Below are positions 22,585 through 29,788 of a DNA stretch of 33,035 nt, piece after piece; positions within the stretch are counted from its first letter, which is position 1, and each line of letters opens with the position of its first letter. This DNA comes from Sneathiella sp. (GTDB lineage Bacteria > Pseudomonadota > Alphaproteobacteria > Sneathiellales > Sneathiellaceae): contig PAKP01000072.1 of NCBI GenBank assembly GCA_002706985.1, positions 1-33,035 of the forward strand, read 5' to 3'. Below the pieces are notes generated by a model. The model had not been told where the DNA came from. It searched no databases and saw nothing but the letters and a program-made list of their open reading frames with translations. Made by a program: the position numbers and the translations under genes.

Positions 22585-22613
22585 ATTATCTCATACTCCA
22601 AAACAAATGTCAA
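22585..22613 (-). promoter_or_regulatory. Sigma-70-type promoter for ssb
   Basis: TTGACA (22613-22608), 17 bases, then GATAAT (22590-22585) on the - strand. It falls in the 68-base gap after the polymerase gene. An A-rich stretch of eight lies just upstream, which may act as an UP element. It has the same -35 box, spacing and GAGATAAT as the hsp20 promoter. Confidence 0.75.
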
Positions 22614-22621
22614 CCTTTTTT

Positions 22622-24271
22622 TTAATGTGTATCAGCCCATGTTTCTCCTTCTTTCCATGTAGAATCTAAAGGACAATTAAGTTTTAATTTATTCTCTGTG
22701 TATTGAATAGCTTCCTTGGTTATCTTTCCAAATTCCTTTACATCTTTCTTGGCAACTTCAAACTGATACTCATCATGGATGGAAGCTACCAACTTAGCAT
22801 CAAGACCAGATCGTTTAACTCGTTGTGTCATGTTCACCAACCAATCTTTACACACTGCTGCTCCTGCTCCCTGTATGTAGGTATTCAGGGCAGCATGGGG
22901 TGATCTAATCTTTAGAAACCTTTCATCAATCCCCTTTACTTTATTTCTTTTGGAAGCTGCATCCTGTATATCTTGTTTAACTCTTTTCATGGAAGGCATA
23001 TTCTTTAAGAATTTCTTTATTAAAGTTTCCCCTGTTTTATAATTACCACCTACTATTTTACCAATCTTTTCTGGCCCTGCTCCATACATAAAGGCATAGA
23101 TAAAAGTCTTGGCCTGATCCCTATCAGTTAGACCTGCCATTTTCATATTGGCTGTATGTACATCTCCATTCAATACTTCATTTGTATATGCCTTATCATT
23201 CATCATGCTGGCAAGTATACGTAACTCAAGACCAGAGGCATCTGTGCCTATCAAGGAATGAGTATAAGGATTAGATACAGTCCAACAATCTCTACATTCA
23301 TATCCAAATGGACTACGTACTGCCGGTATTTGTGCCATGTTAGGACTGTAATGAGCCATTCGGCCTGTAATAGTACGTAGAGTTAGGACTCTCCCATGTA
23401 CCTTACCGGTGCTATCATTATAAGAATCAATCCATGATTGAATTTGGGCAATACGTTTCTGCAAAAGAAAGAACCTTGCAAACTTCTTGGCTTCATCCAT
23501 ATCAATTTGATCCAGAACATTTTCATTTACAATAACATTATCTTTGTCTGTGTAGGATGTAGGTTTCCAACCTCTTTCCATTAAACGTTCAGCAATTTGT
23601 TTACGAGAACCTATATTGAATGGGATGTACTTTGTCTTGGTCTTTAATTCCACTACAGTGGGTGAAAATTCTTTCAAAGACCATTCTGTTAAAGAGTGAG
23701 CTTCATCAGATAACCTGGACAATAAAGTTATTGCTTTACGTATATCCAAGGCAAATCCATTTCTTTCTTGTTGATCTATAATTGCTCTAATCTTATGCTC
23801 AAGATTTATAGAGTAAGAAGAAAATCCTTTACCCTCATCGTTTAAACGAGCATACACTTTCTCAGTCAAGAGTACATCATTCTTACAATAATCTAACATC
23901 TCCTTTGTGTACTCAGAAAAATTATCACATTCCATCTTGGAGAAACCTAATCTATTTCCCCAAGCTGATAGGCTATGACCGTCTTCACGTATAGGATCAA
24001 ACAGTTGTGACATTATCATTGTATCTTTGATCTGACTTAACTTAATGTTTGTATGCAACAACCTATTTAAGTTAGGAGCATCAAACGATATCCCATTATG
24101 CATAATAAAATTATCAACTGTATCGGACCAAGATTTAAAGTGCTCTAGATTTGTATGATCCCATGAATAGATTTCAGACGTATCAACGTCCTTTGCCACT
24201 ATGCAATGGATCTTTGTCGGATTTAGTGAGTCTGTCTCTATATCTACGATTACGTTTTTCATATGCTTCAT
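22622..24271 (-). CDS. Family A DNA polymerase with 3'-5' exonuclease (T7 gp5-like)
   Basis: The replicative polymerase. The exonuclease motifs are VDIETD (Exo I), NFIMHNGISFDAPNL (Exo II) and YCKNDVLLTEKVY (Exo III). The polymerase motifs are GTDASGLELRILA (A), RDQAKTFIYAFMYGAG (B, with Tyr where E. coli Pol I has Phe762, as in T7) and SIHDEYQFEV (C). At about 550 residues it is shorter than the 704-residue T7 enzyme, probably lacking the thioredoxin-binding insertion. The start is uncertain: ATG at 24271 or 24262, or GTG at 24280, which has GGAG ten bases upstream. The start region overlaps a small zinc-type gene for about 80 bases in another frame. Confidence 0.92.
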   Translation of the reverse strand: MKHMKNVIVDIETDSLNPTKIHCIVAKDVDTSEIYSWDHTNLEHFKSWSDTVDNFIMHNGISFDAPNLNRLLHTNIKLSQIKDTMIMSQLFDPIREDGHSLSAWGNRLGFSKMECDNFSEYTKEMLDYCKNDVLLTEKVYARLNDEGKGFSSYSINLEHKIRAIIDQQERNGFALDIRKAITLLSRLSDEAHSLTEWSLKEFSPTVVELKTKTKYIPFNIGSRKQIAERLMERGWKPTSYTDKDNVIVNENVLDQIDMDEAKKFARFFLLQKRIAQIQSWIDSYNDSTGKVHGRVLTLRTITGRMAHYSPNMAQIPAVRSPFGYECRDCWTVSNPYTHSLIGTDASGLELRILASMMNDKAYTNEVLNGDVHTANMKMAGLTDRDQAKTFIYAFMYGAGPEKIGKIVGGNYKTGETLIKKFLKNMPSMKRVKQDIQDAASKRNKVKGIDERFLKIRSPHAALNTYIQGAGAAVCKDWLVNMTQRVKRSGLDAKLVASIHDEYQFEVAKKDVKEFGKITKEAIQYTENKLKLNCPLDSTWKEGETWADTH

Positions 24272-24362
24272 CTTGTCCACACCAATTACACTCCTCTCCT
24301 TTTCCAACTGACATAATGAGATGTTCCACCGGACACCAATGTTCCCACATTTCTTGTTTCAT
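24183..24362 (-). CDS. 59-residue Cys/His zinc-knuckle-type protein overlapping the polymerase start
   Basis: The ATG at 24362 overlaps the stop of the Fe-S carrier gene (ATGA). The protein reads WCPVEHLIMSVGKGEECNWCGQDEAYEKRNRRYRD, a short zinc-binding-like pattern (C-x3-H ... C-x2-C) with a basic tail; similar small proteins with CPxH...CNWCG occur in many phages. The last 27-30 codons overlap the first codons of the polymerase in another frame, which makes the 3' part less certain. Function unknown; a small nucleic-acid-binding or zinc protein is inferred. Confidence 0.55.
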   Translation of the reverse strand: MKQEMWEHWCPVEHLIMSVGKGEECNWCGQDEAYEKRNRRYRDRLTKSDKDPLHSGKGR

Positions 24363-24682
24363 ATTCCAAAACTTTCTCCACATCCACATTGAGATGTAGC
24401 ATTAGGATTTCTAAATACAATGTATGAACCTCCTATTCCGTTAGTATAATCTATAACAGTATTCATAAGGAACATCATAGCTTCCGGTTTAATATATAGA
24501 TCTCCTTCATACAGAGGGATTATATCATTACCATCAGGAATGTCAACTATTAAATCCCATTGATAGGTAAACCCTGCACAACCACCACCCTTCACACCTA
24601 GCTGTACACCTTTAACTTTATTGTCTTTAACAATGTGTGACAGGTGATCGTTAGCTTTCTCTGTTACCAGTACCGTATCCAT
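24359..24682 (-). CDS. A-type Fe-S carrier (HesB/IscA/ErpA family)
   Basis: The 107-residue protein matches A-type Fe-S carriers: VKGGGCAGFTYQW early, then the C-terminal CGCGESFGI. The three conserved cysteines (GGGC and CGCG) bind iron or the cluster and pass it to apo-proteins. Phage-borne IscA-like genes are known from marine viruses. In this phage a likely local client is the Cas4-like nuclease at 21137. AGAGGA precedes the ATG, which lies one base after the previous stop, so it is coupled to the upstream membrane protein gene. Confidence 0.88.
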   Translation of the reverse strand: MDTVLVTEKANDHLSHIVKDNKVKGVQLGVKGGGCAGFTYQWDLIVDIPDGNDIIPLYEGDLYIKPEAMMFLMNTVIDYTNGIGGSYIVFRNPNATSQCGCGESFGI

Positions 24683-24683
24683 A

Positions 24684-24899
24684 TTATCCTCTAAGAATTT
24701 TAAACAGACATAAAACGTAGGCTGTAATTACAGAAGATAACCATAGCCCAAAGCTGTTGGTAAAACCTAAGTCCTCCATGTGTGTCTTTAGAATAAGAAC
24801 AGTTAGGAGCATTATTACCCAAGATAATATTGGTATAAATATAAGAAAAGGCATCCATTTAAGAAGGGTACTTACTATTAATTTGAAGGTCTGGATCAT
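24684..24899 (-). CDS. Small membrane protein with two TM segments (71 aa)
   Basis: Not recognised. Two hydrophobic stretches, MPFLIFIPILSWVIMLLTVLIL and SFGLWLSSVITAYVLCLF, flank a short loop, so both ends probably face the same side. A start at 24899 with AAGGA ten bases upstream overlaps the previous gene by 41 bases; a start at Met16 would avoid the overlap but has no ribosome site. It may be a membrane-acting host-takeover protein, but this is a guess. Confidence 0.6.
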   Translation of the reverse strand: MIQTFKLIVSTLLKWMPFLIFIPILSWVIMLLTVLILKTHMEDLGFTNSFGLWLSSVITAYVLCLFKILRG

Positions 24900-25392
24900 A
24901 TTTAAAATTTCCTTCTATTGGATTTATAATATTCATATCTACTTTTTCTGTATCTTCTAAATTTATTTTAAAGAAAGGTTCATTATCTTTATATTTATTA
25001 TTAATACGGACTATTTCTGAATCCTTTACAGTGTTACCGTCAGTGAACCATCCCCAAGAACAATCATAATTAAAGACTACAAAAGTTAAAGTTCCTTTAG
25101 ATCCTTCCTTTAACCATTTCTCTATAAGTCTTTTCTTACGATAAGGAATACGAACATCAGGGAATGGATAGTATTCTCCCTTCCAACCTTTCTTTACTTC
25201 CACCTCAAACTGAGCCAGTTGATCATCTTTCATACATCTAATATCAGAATTATAATTTTCTCTTTTATCTATACCATAATAACCATTCATTTCAAGCCAA
25301 GGTAATATAGCCTTTACTGCTTTAGGATGGTTTTCATTATATAAACTTTTACTAAACTTCATACGTGGAAAATTTTCTTTTCTAACTTCCAT
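24859..25392 (-). CDS. Possible PD-(D/E)XK nuclease/resolvase-like protein (177 aa)
   Basis: The segment YNSDIRCMKDDQLAQFEVEVKKGWKGEYYPF has the Asp ... Glu-x-Glu-x-Lys spacing of the PD-(D/E)XK nuclease fold, and a basic helix follows (RIPYRKKRLIEKWL). Its place between primase-helicase and polymerase genes is where T7-type phages keep the gp3 endonuclease I resolvase, so a resolvase-type role is plausible. The rest of the protein (residues 95-177) is not recognised. The ATG overlaps the helicase stop (TAATG). The nuclease call rests on one motif. Confidence 0.5.
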   Translation of the reverse strand: MEVRKENFPRMKFSKSLYNENHPKAVKAILPWLEMNGYYGIDKRENYNSDIRCMKDDQLAQFEVEVKKGWKGEYYPFPDVRIPYRKKRLIEKWLKEGSKGTLTFVVFNYDCSWGWFTDGNTVKDSEIVRINNKYKDNEPFFKINLEDTEKVDMNIINPIEGNFKYDPDLQINSKYPS

Positions 25393-27011
25393 TACTCATC
25401 TTCTCCTGTGTCAAATGGGTTATCAATCTCAGTCATTCTACCTGTCTTCCTGTCATAGAATAGATGGGTAGCTATGCCTGTCTCTCCGGTGTACCTGTTT
25501 TTCAAGATACGTACTATCGTAGTATTAGAAAGTATCTCATCATCCTCTTGTTGATTTCTTTCCAAGGCTATAACCCCATCACTTAGATGGGCTATACTGG
25601 CAGATCCCCTGAGATGAGATAAAGATACTTCCTTTCCTTCTTCATGTCCTCTATCTCCAGAAGGTCTACGTAGATGGGATACCAAGAGTAATCCAATGCC
25701 GGTCTGTTCCACCAATGATCTCAACTTAGTCATCAGTATATCTATAGATTTTCTTTCATCCCCGAAAGATTCATCCTGTCCCGATACCAGAATACTAAGA
25801 TGGTCCAAGACCACCCACTTACAGCCCAGTGCCTGTGCCATAAACCTGACCCTACTCAAGATCTCATCATTACCTATACTACCAAAGTGGTCAAAGGCAA
25901 AGAACCTCCCAGAGTTAATGGTACTATCTTGCCATTGCTCTAGTTCTTCCCTGGTGAAACCTTCTCGTACCTCTTTAATATACAGTCTGGAAGAAGCCTC
26001 CACACTCATGATATTCCATGCCGTATTTTTGACACTTTCTTCCAGAGCCAGAACCCCTATGTTATCTTCCGTATTTTTCAAGAGATGGTGCATTAACTCT
26101 CTCATGATGCTTGACTTACCCATGCCAGCACCAGAGGTGAAGGTAACTAACTCTCCTGTTCTCATACCATAGGTCTTCTCATTCATCTTAGGCCAAGGAT
26201 ACAGACAAGTCTCACAGTACTCCTCATCATACAGACTACTGCCAAGATCCTTGAGATTAATTATACCGGCAGGGGTATAAGGTTGTGCATTCCACCATGC
26301 TTGAGTGAAGGCTGTGCCTTTCCCCATCTTGAGATACTCATTGGAATCCTTGTGTTCAAGATGTACGATCTTGCATTTATTAGGGGCAAACAACTGAGCC
26401 ACTTCCTCTGTAGCTTTACGTCCAGCCTTGTCCATATCAAATGACAGAACCACAGTATCAAAACTATCCAAGTAAGAGAATGCTTTCTTACAATCCCTTA
26501 ATGCTCCTGCTGATCCTGTCTTTATGGATACACAAGGCCACTTTGAACCCATCATCTGATAGGCAGACATAGCATCCACCTCTCCTTCACACACAGTAAC
26601 ATACTTACCTTTGGGAGAAAAGATATTCTGACCAAAGAGAACAGCATTACCTATTTCACCCTCTGACCACATCTTCTTATCTTTAGTTTGTCTTACCTTG
26701 GTAGCTATCTGATTACCTAACTCATCAAAGTATCCATAAAGGTGATGAGTTATTATATTACCGTCACTTTTAATCTTTGTATTATATTTCTTGGCAGTCT
26801 CCATAGAAATTTTACGATCACTTAACTCACCCCAATTCCCAGTTGTAGACATGGCCTTTACCTCTTGCTTGGGTATGGCTAATATGTTATCACCAAACCT
26901 AGTTTCACAGGCAAAACAATAAGAGTATCCTGATGCATGATTTACATTGGCATCACTGGAACCACACTTGGGACATGGCCCACGATCTAACCATTTCTGT
27001 TGTTGCATCAT
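25392..27011 (-). CDS. T7 gp4-type primase-helicase
   Basis: A 539-residue bifunctional enzyme. The N-terminal zinc motif is CPKCGSSD ... YCFACETRFG. The TOPRIM primase core is VTVCEGEVDAMSAYQMM and VVLSFDMDKAGRKATEE. The RecA-like helicase follows, with Walker A TSGAGMGKSS, Walker B WVVLDHLSILVSG and LLLVSHLRRPSG. The end is acidic (NPFDTGEDE), like the gp4 tail that contacts the polymerase. The start is the ATG at 27011 overlapping the ThyX stop (ATGATG); a TTG at 27029 in the same frame is less likely. It primes and unwinds at the fork with the 22622 polymerase and the SSB. Confidence 0.92.
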   Translation of the reverse strand: MMQQQKWLDRGPCPKCGSSDANVNHASGYSYCFACETRFGDNILAIPKQEVKAMSTTGNWGELSDRKISMETAKKYNTKIKSDGNIITHHLYGYFDELGNQIATKVRQTKDKKMWSEGEIGNAVLFGQNIFSPKGKYVTVCEGEVDAMSAYQMMGSKWPCVSIKTGSAGALRDCKKAFSYLDSFDTVVLSFDMDKAGRKATEEVAQLFAPNKCKIVHLEHKDSNEYLKMGKGTAFTQAWWNAQPYTPAGIINLKDLGSSLYDEEYCETCLYPWPKMNEKTYGMRTGELVTFTSGAGMGKSSIMRELMHHLLKNTEDNIGVLALEESVKNTAWNIMSVEASSRLYIKEVREGFTREELEQWQDSTINSGRFFAFDHFGSIGNDEILSRVRFMAQALGCKWVVLDHLSILVSGQDESFGDERKSIDILMTKLRSLVEQTGIGLLLVSHLRRPSGDRGHEEGKEVSLSHLRGSASIAHLSDGVIALERNQQEDDEILSNTTIVRILKNRYTGETGIATHLFYDRKTGRMTEIDNPFDTGEDE

Positions 27012-27751
27012 ACCCCAGGCCCTGGCCAAGTGCCATTGTAAATTTCTTTCATACGTTCACTCATATCATTTTCCTTTTCATTTTCATTTTCAAAAGAATT
27101 AGAACTTACTAAACATTTCCAGGATATCGGAAACAAGTTAGACATATAATATCCTATACTTTCTGCTATCCATCGAGTTTCTGTTTGAGCATCTTCCATT
27201 AATCTAAGGTTACATACTCTGGCAAAGGCATATAGACTACCAGACCAGTACCATTTTGTCAACATAGATTGTGGGAGTATAGCTCTGGCTTGTTCAGGAC
27301 ACACCCCTGCCTTGATCATCTCCTTATAAGTTTGTTCACAAAGTTCGATTGCATATTTATATTTTGTATTAATCCATTGACTACCATACACTTCATGATT
27401 ACTTGATCCTTGTTTTTTATTTAATGCTTTTTCTCTCCATGTCTTGGGTTGCCAGAACTCAGGAGATTTACTGACATATCTTCTACTAACTTCATTCCAG
27501 GCTAGACCTACTTGATGCTTCATTAATTGTCTGGCTACAAATATGGGAGCAGATATTTTAAATGTAGCATGACAATGAGAGAATGGACTCCAATGATTAT
27601 GATCTGATAAATATTTAATTAACCTTTGATCAGAAGGATCTAATTCATGAGATATTTTACCATCCACCATATCATTATTGAATGATACTCTGGCAGCATC
27701 TACCACAGTTTTATCAGTACCCATACTATTAATAAATACAACATTATTCAT
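27008..27751 (-). CDS. thyX: Flavin-dependent thymidylate synthase
   Basis: The enzyme methylates dUMP to dTMP with FAD and methylenetetrahydrofolate. It has the ThyX fold markers HWSPFSHCHATFKISAPIFVARQLMKHQ and NEVSRRYV. The signature is RHRxxSxNExSxRY in most bacteria; here it is KHQVGLAWNEVSRRY, with the first two residues and the Ser changed, as seen in some phage enzymes. Length is 247 residues. The terminal part includes a low-complexity stretch FENENEKENDMSERM. The start overlaps the preceding gene by eight bases. It follows the same strategy as the RNR: raising dNTP supply for phage DNA. Confidence 0.9.
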   Translation of the reverse strand: MNNVVFINSMGTDKTVVDAARVSFNNDMVDGKISHELDPSDQRLIKYLSDHNHWSPFSHCHATFKISAPIFVARQLMKHQVGLAWNEVSRRYVSKSPEFWQPKTWREKALNKKQGSSNHEVYGSQWINTKYKYAIELCEQTYKEMIKAGVCPEQARAILPQSMLTKWYWSGSLYAFARVCNLRLMEDAQTETRWIAESIGYYMSNLFPISWKCLVSSNSFENENEKENDMSERMKEIYNGTWPGPGV

Positions 27752-28016
27752 TTACAAAACTCCTTGGAAAAGAATATCTCCTTAAAACTGCACACTTGGG
27801 AATAGAAATTAATCCTCCATACTGTGCCTCACTTGTGATATCATAATTATTTATGGAACCGGCCAAGGTAATGTAAATGTTATCTTCATTAACTAATATA
27901 CCACAAGATTTAATTCTCATGGGGGTTAGATCCTTTACTTCTTTCTCAGACTTCCAGTCAGCATCTATATATTCAGCCGAATCAATCCATTCCAGACACA
28001 CTACAGTTTCACTCAT
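27744..28016 (-). CDS. Small conserved-type phage protein (90 aa), function unknown
   Basis: The ATG at 28016 overlaps the preceding stop by eight bases (ATGAGTGA). The protein is beta-rich: ETVVCLEWIDSAEY, LTPMRIKSCGILVNEDNIYITLAGSI, ISIPKCAVLRRYSF. Small proteins with this W-I-D-S ... S-x-G-I-L-V ... I-P-K pattern are frequent in phages, but no function is known to me. It ends eight bases inside the thyX gene. Confidence 0.65.
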   Translation of the reverse strand: MSETVVCLEWIDSAEYIDADWKSEKEVKDLTPMRIKSCGILVNEDNIYITLAGSINNYDITSEAQYGGLISIPKCAVLRRYSFPRSFVNE

Positions 28017-28200
28017 CAAAATCTTCCCATACTTCTCGTACATAATTATCAACAAAATTTTCTTTGTCGGACATGATATCATCGACATCCAACTTTGCTA
28101 ATCTTTTGGATTCTTTTACATCATATCCTTCAGCCTTGTATTGTCTAGTTAGGGAACGAAATAATCTTTGCCGTTCTCTTTGGATCATTGTGTTAGTCAT
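28009..28200 (-). CDS. Small charged helical protein (63 aa), function unknown
   Basis: Starts MTNTMIQRERQRLFRSLTRQYKAEGYDVKESKRLAKLD and ends acidic (NYVREVWEDFDE). The ATG at 28200 has AGGA eight to ten bases upstream and lies ten bases after the previous stop. A longer version starting at 28251 would overlap the previous gene. No membrane segment and no family recognised. The basic N-terminus and acidic C-terminus suggest a small binding or inhibitor protein, without stronger evidence. Confidence 0.6.
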   Translation of the reverse strand: MTNTMIQRERQRLFRSLTRQYKAEGYDVKESKRLAKLDVDDIMSDKENFVDNYVREVWEDFDE

Positions 28201-28210
28201 CTCATCATTC

Positions 28211-28555
28211 CTATTTCTGGGTATGAAGCTCAAGCTCTCCCTGCACTTCATCTAGCTCTGCTTGTATACGATCAAAGATGTACTCCTTATTTTTTCCATG
28301 CATCTCAAGCCAAGATTTTCTGGACATTATGGTAGCATCTTCCTCCATTTCCATTAACCAATCTTTTACTTTGCCCATGCTATTCTCCTCTAATTTTGTG
28401 ATAGTATTACGTACTCTCCAAACAATATAATCTAATTCTTTTATGTGATCATATAATTCTTCTTTATCTTCTCCATATTTCTCCAAGAATTTATCCCTTC
28501 CTATGGTGTTTCCATCACGATACATGGAAGAACTATATTCAAACTTTGCCTTCAT
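28211..28555 (-). CDS. Helical protein with internal repeat-like halves (about 114 aa)
   Basis: No function recognised. The sequence has two similar halves: GRDKFLEKYGEDKEELYDHIKELDYIVW near the start and SRKSWLEMHGKNKEYIFDRIQAELDEV near the end, each of the form (S/G)R-K-(F/W)-LE-x-(Y/H)-G-(E/K)-(D/N)-KE. This points to an internal duplication of a helical unit. Start choice is uncertain because several ATGs cluster at 28573, 28564, 28558 and 28555 with no clear ribosome site; all overlap the previous gene. Confidence 0.6.
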   Translation of the reverse strand: MKAKFEYSSSMYRDGNTIGRDKFLEKYGEDKEELYDHIKELDYIVWRVRNTITKLEENSMGKVKDWLMEMEEDATIMSRKSWLEMHGKNKEYIFDRIQAELDEVQGELELHTQK

Positions 28556-28862
28556 CATCTTCATCTTTTTCATAGGGAGGAAAGTCTGCCATTAAAGCCC
28601 AACCAGACATACCACTATAACTAAAACTAGCTTCAGGATTTATTTTTCTTTGAAGATCATAGATTTCTTCTTGCAATGTTTTAATTCTTTTATGTGATCT
28701 GTTTAGTTGTTCTTGTAAATCTTTAATATTTCTCCGTAATTCTTTTTCGATATCCATCTGATCTCCTTTCTTTAGCTTATCAAAGATATCATAAGCCTCT
28801 AAGAATGTCAAGTATTTAGTTCCAGTGATATACCAACCACCTTCCCACTTCTCAATCTTCAT
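28539..28862 (-). CDS. Coiled-coil protein (107 aa), function unknown
   Basis: The N-terminus KIEKWEGGWYITGTKYLTFLEAYDIFDKLK looks like a small beta-hairpin and helix. It is followed by a long coiled coil (DIEKELRRNIKDLQEQLNRSHKRIKTLQEEIYDLQRKI) and an acidic tail. A GGWYI-type start with a following coiled coil is a shape seen in small phage proteins, but I cannot name it. ATG at 28862 has AGGA ten bases upstream and overlaps the previous gene by 11 bases. A TTG at 28871 is less likely. Confidence 0.65.
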   Translation of the reverse strand: MKIEKWEGGWYITGTKYLTFLEAYDIFDKLKKGDQMDIEKELRRNIKDLQEQLNRSHKRIKTLQEEIYDLQRKINPEASFSYSGMSGWALMADFPPYEKDEDDEGKV

Positions 28863-29031
28863 CTTCAGCAAGTCCTAATCGAGTGTAGACTCCGGTAACA
28901 ACCCACTTCCACTTATCCCAAGTGGCAGTATGTCCTATACCACCTTTCTCTTTTGGTACAAATGAGTTCATCAACTCCCATTGCACCCATTTGCCATCTG
29001 ATCTTAGAGTAAATTCAGTTTTATTTTCCAT
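28852..29031 (-). CDS. Small tryptophan-rich protein (59 aa), function unknown
   Basis: A 59-codon frame from ATG at 29031 to TGA at 28852-28854. The product has SDGKWVQWELMNSFVPKEK and TWDKWKWVVTGVYTRLG, with six Trp, which makes chance unlikely. It starts one base after the stop of the gene at 29033 and its end overlaps the next gene by 11 bases, filling what would otherwise be a 170-base gap. It is soluble and beta-rich. No family recognised. Confidence 0.7.
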   Translation of the reverse strand: MENKTEFTLRSDGKWVQWELMNSFVPKEKGGIGHTATWDKWKWVVTGVYTRLGLAEDED

Positions 29032-29032
29032 T

Positions 29033-29230
29033 CTAATGTACCCTCATTAACCCAATTGTATCAAAGATTAATAACTCAGGAGGTAAGTCATATTCCATTA
29101 TAGTTTTTCTCATATATTTCCAAGCATCTGCCTCATTAATAAATGTCTTTGCTGATCCATCCCCATTCATTAAGATATCAGGCAAAGGATAATCTTCATC
29201 CTCTGGATCTGTTCTTGCTATTACCCACAT
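29033..29230 (-). CDS. Small phage protein (65 aa), function unknown
   Basis: The product begins MWVIARTDPEDEDYPLPDILMNGDG and continues with a helix DAWKYMRKTIMEYDLPPELLIFD. It resembles small immunity- or inhibitor-sized phage proteins in length only. AGGGGAA-like sequence lies before the ATG. It overlaps the preceding basic protein gene by 35 bases and ends one base before the next ATG. Confidence 0.6.
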   Translation of the reverse strand: MWVIARTDPEDEDYPLPDILMNGDGSAKTFINEADAWKYMRKTIMEYDLPPELLIFDTIGLMRVH

Positions 29231-29366
29231 TGAAATTTCCCCTGTGTTTTATTTTACGATCATACAATTTTTTATTCCTTACAATCCTCTGCTTCCATAA
29301 AGGATCAGAGAGTTGCTTTGCAACCGGATTCTTTTTACGTTGACCGGCAACTCCCTGATCTTTCAT
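29196..29366 (-). CDS. Small basic phage protein (56 aa), KNPVAK type
   Basis: A 56-codon frame with AGGA eight bases before the ATG. The product is very basic: GQRKKNPVAKQLSDPLWKQRIVRNKKLYDRKIKHRG. Small basic proteins with a KNPVAK motif followed by Arg/Lys-rich helices are widespread in phages (DUF7230-like by my reading), with unknown role; nucleic acid binding is likely from charge. It lies after a TAAGGAATAAGACTATG junction and overlaps the next gene by 35 bases. Confidence 0.7.
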   Translation of the reverse strand: MKDQGVAGQRKKNPVAKQLSDPLWKQRIVRNKKLYDRKIKHRGNFNVGNSKNRSRG

Positions 29367-29377
29367 AGTCTTATTCC

Positions 29378-29548
29378 TTATGAAACTTCACTATTATCTA
29401 ACTCTCTTATTACAGAGGCATTCCACATGGAAGCATCTGTTCTAGCTTCATCCAAAGATTTAGCCTGAATAACAAACTCTTCGTCATCAAGACATCCTCC
29501 TGGTTCAATACATAAGAACCATTTGTGATTAGGTTTTAGTTGTTTCAT
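29378..29548 (-). CDS. Small phage protein (56 aa), function unknown
   Basis: The ATG at 29548 has GGAG six bases upstream; an in-frame ATG at 29572 would lie further in the previous gene. The product, MKQLKPNHKWFLCIEPGG... with EEFVIQAKSLDEARTDASMWNAS, looks like a small alpha/beta protein with one strand-helix pair. Proteins of this type with a 'FVIQAKSLDEA' segment are common in phages as short uncharacterised ORFs. Its stop codon TAA is part of the TAAGGAATAAGACTATG junction. Confidence 0.6.
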   Translation of the reverse strand: MKQLKPNHKWFLCIEPGGCLDDEEFVIQAKSLDEARTDASMWNASVIRELDNSEVS

Positions 29549-29777
29549 AGTTAGCTCCACCGTTGTATGCATCTACTGCACCTTTAATTAAATTAATATA
29601 GTCTTCTTGTTCTTCATTGACTATATCTCTCAAGGAAAGGTGATCTTCAAGCCAAGTACCTATATAATTTATCTGTTCTTTTGTTAGTTCTATTTTTTCT
29701 CCATGTATAGGACAAGCAGGATCTGGGATCGGACTCCATTCCAATTCCACACATGTACATTCTTCTTCATATTCCAT
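29529..29777 (-). CDS. Small protein with Cys/His pattern (82 aa), function unknown
   Basis: Starts at ATG 29777 after TAAGGAATAGGACTATG. The N-terminus reads MEYEEECTCVELEWSPIPDPACPIHGEK: Cys-x-Cys then Cys-x2-His, which could bind zinc. The rest is helical: TKEQINYIGTWLEDHLSLRDIV and EEQEDYINLIKGAVDAYN. A longer start at 29810 would overlap the DUF932 gene. No family recognised. Confidence 0.6.
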   Translation of the reverse strand: MEYEEECTCVELEWSPIPDPACPIHGEKIELTKEQINYIGTWLEDHLSLRDIVNEEQEDYINLIKGAVDAYNGGANYETTKT

Positions 29778-29788
29778 AGTCCTATTCC

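Noticed and set aside
25696..26172. A 158-codon + strand ORF
   Set aside because: Lies inside the helicase domain of the primase-helicase gene on the opposite strand; no start signal.
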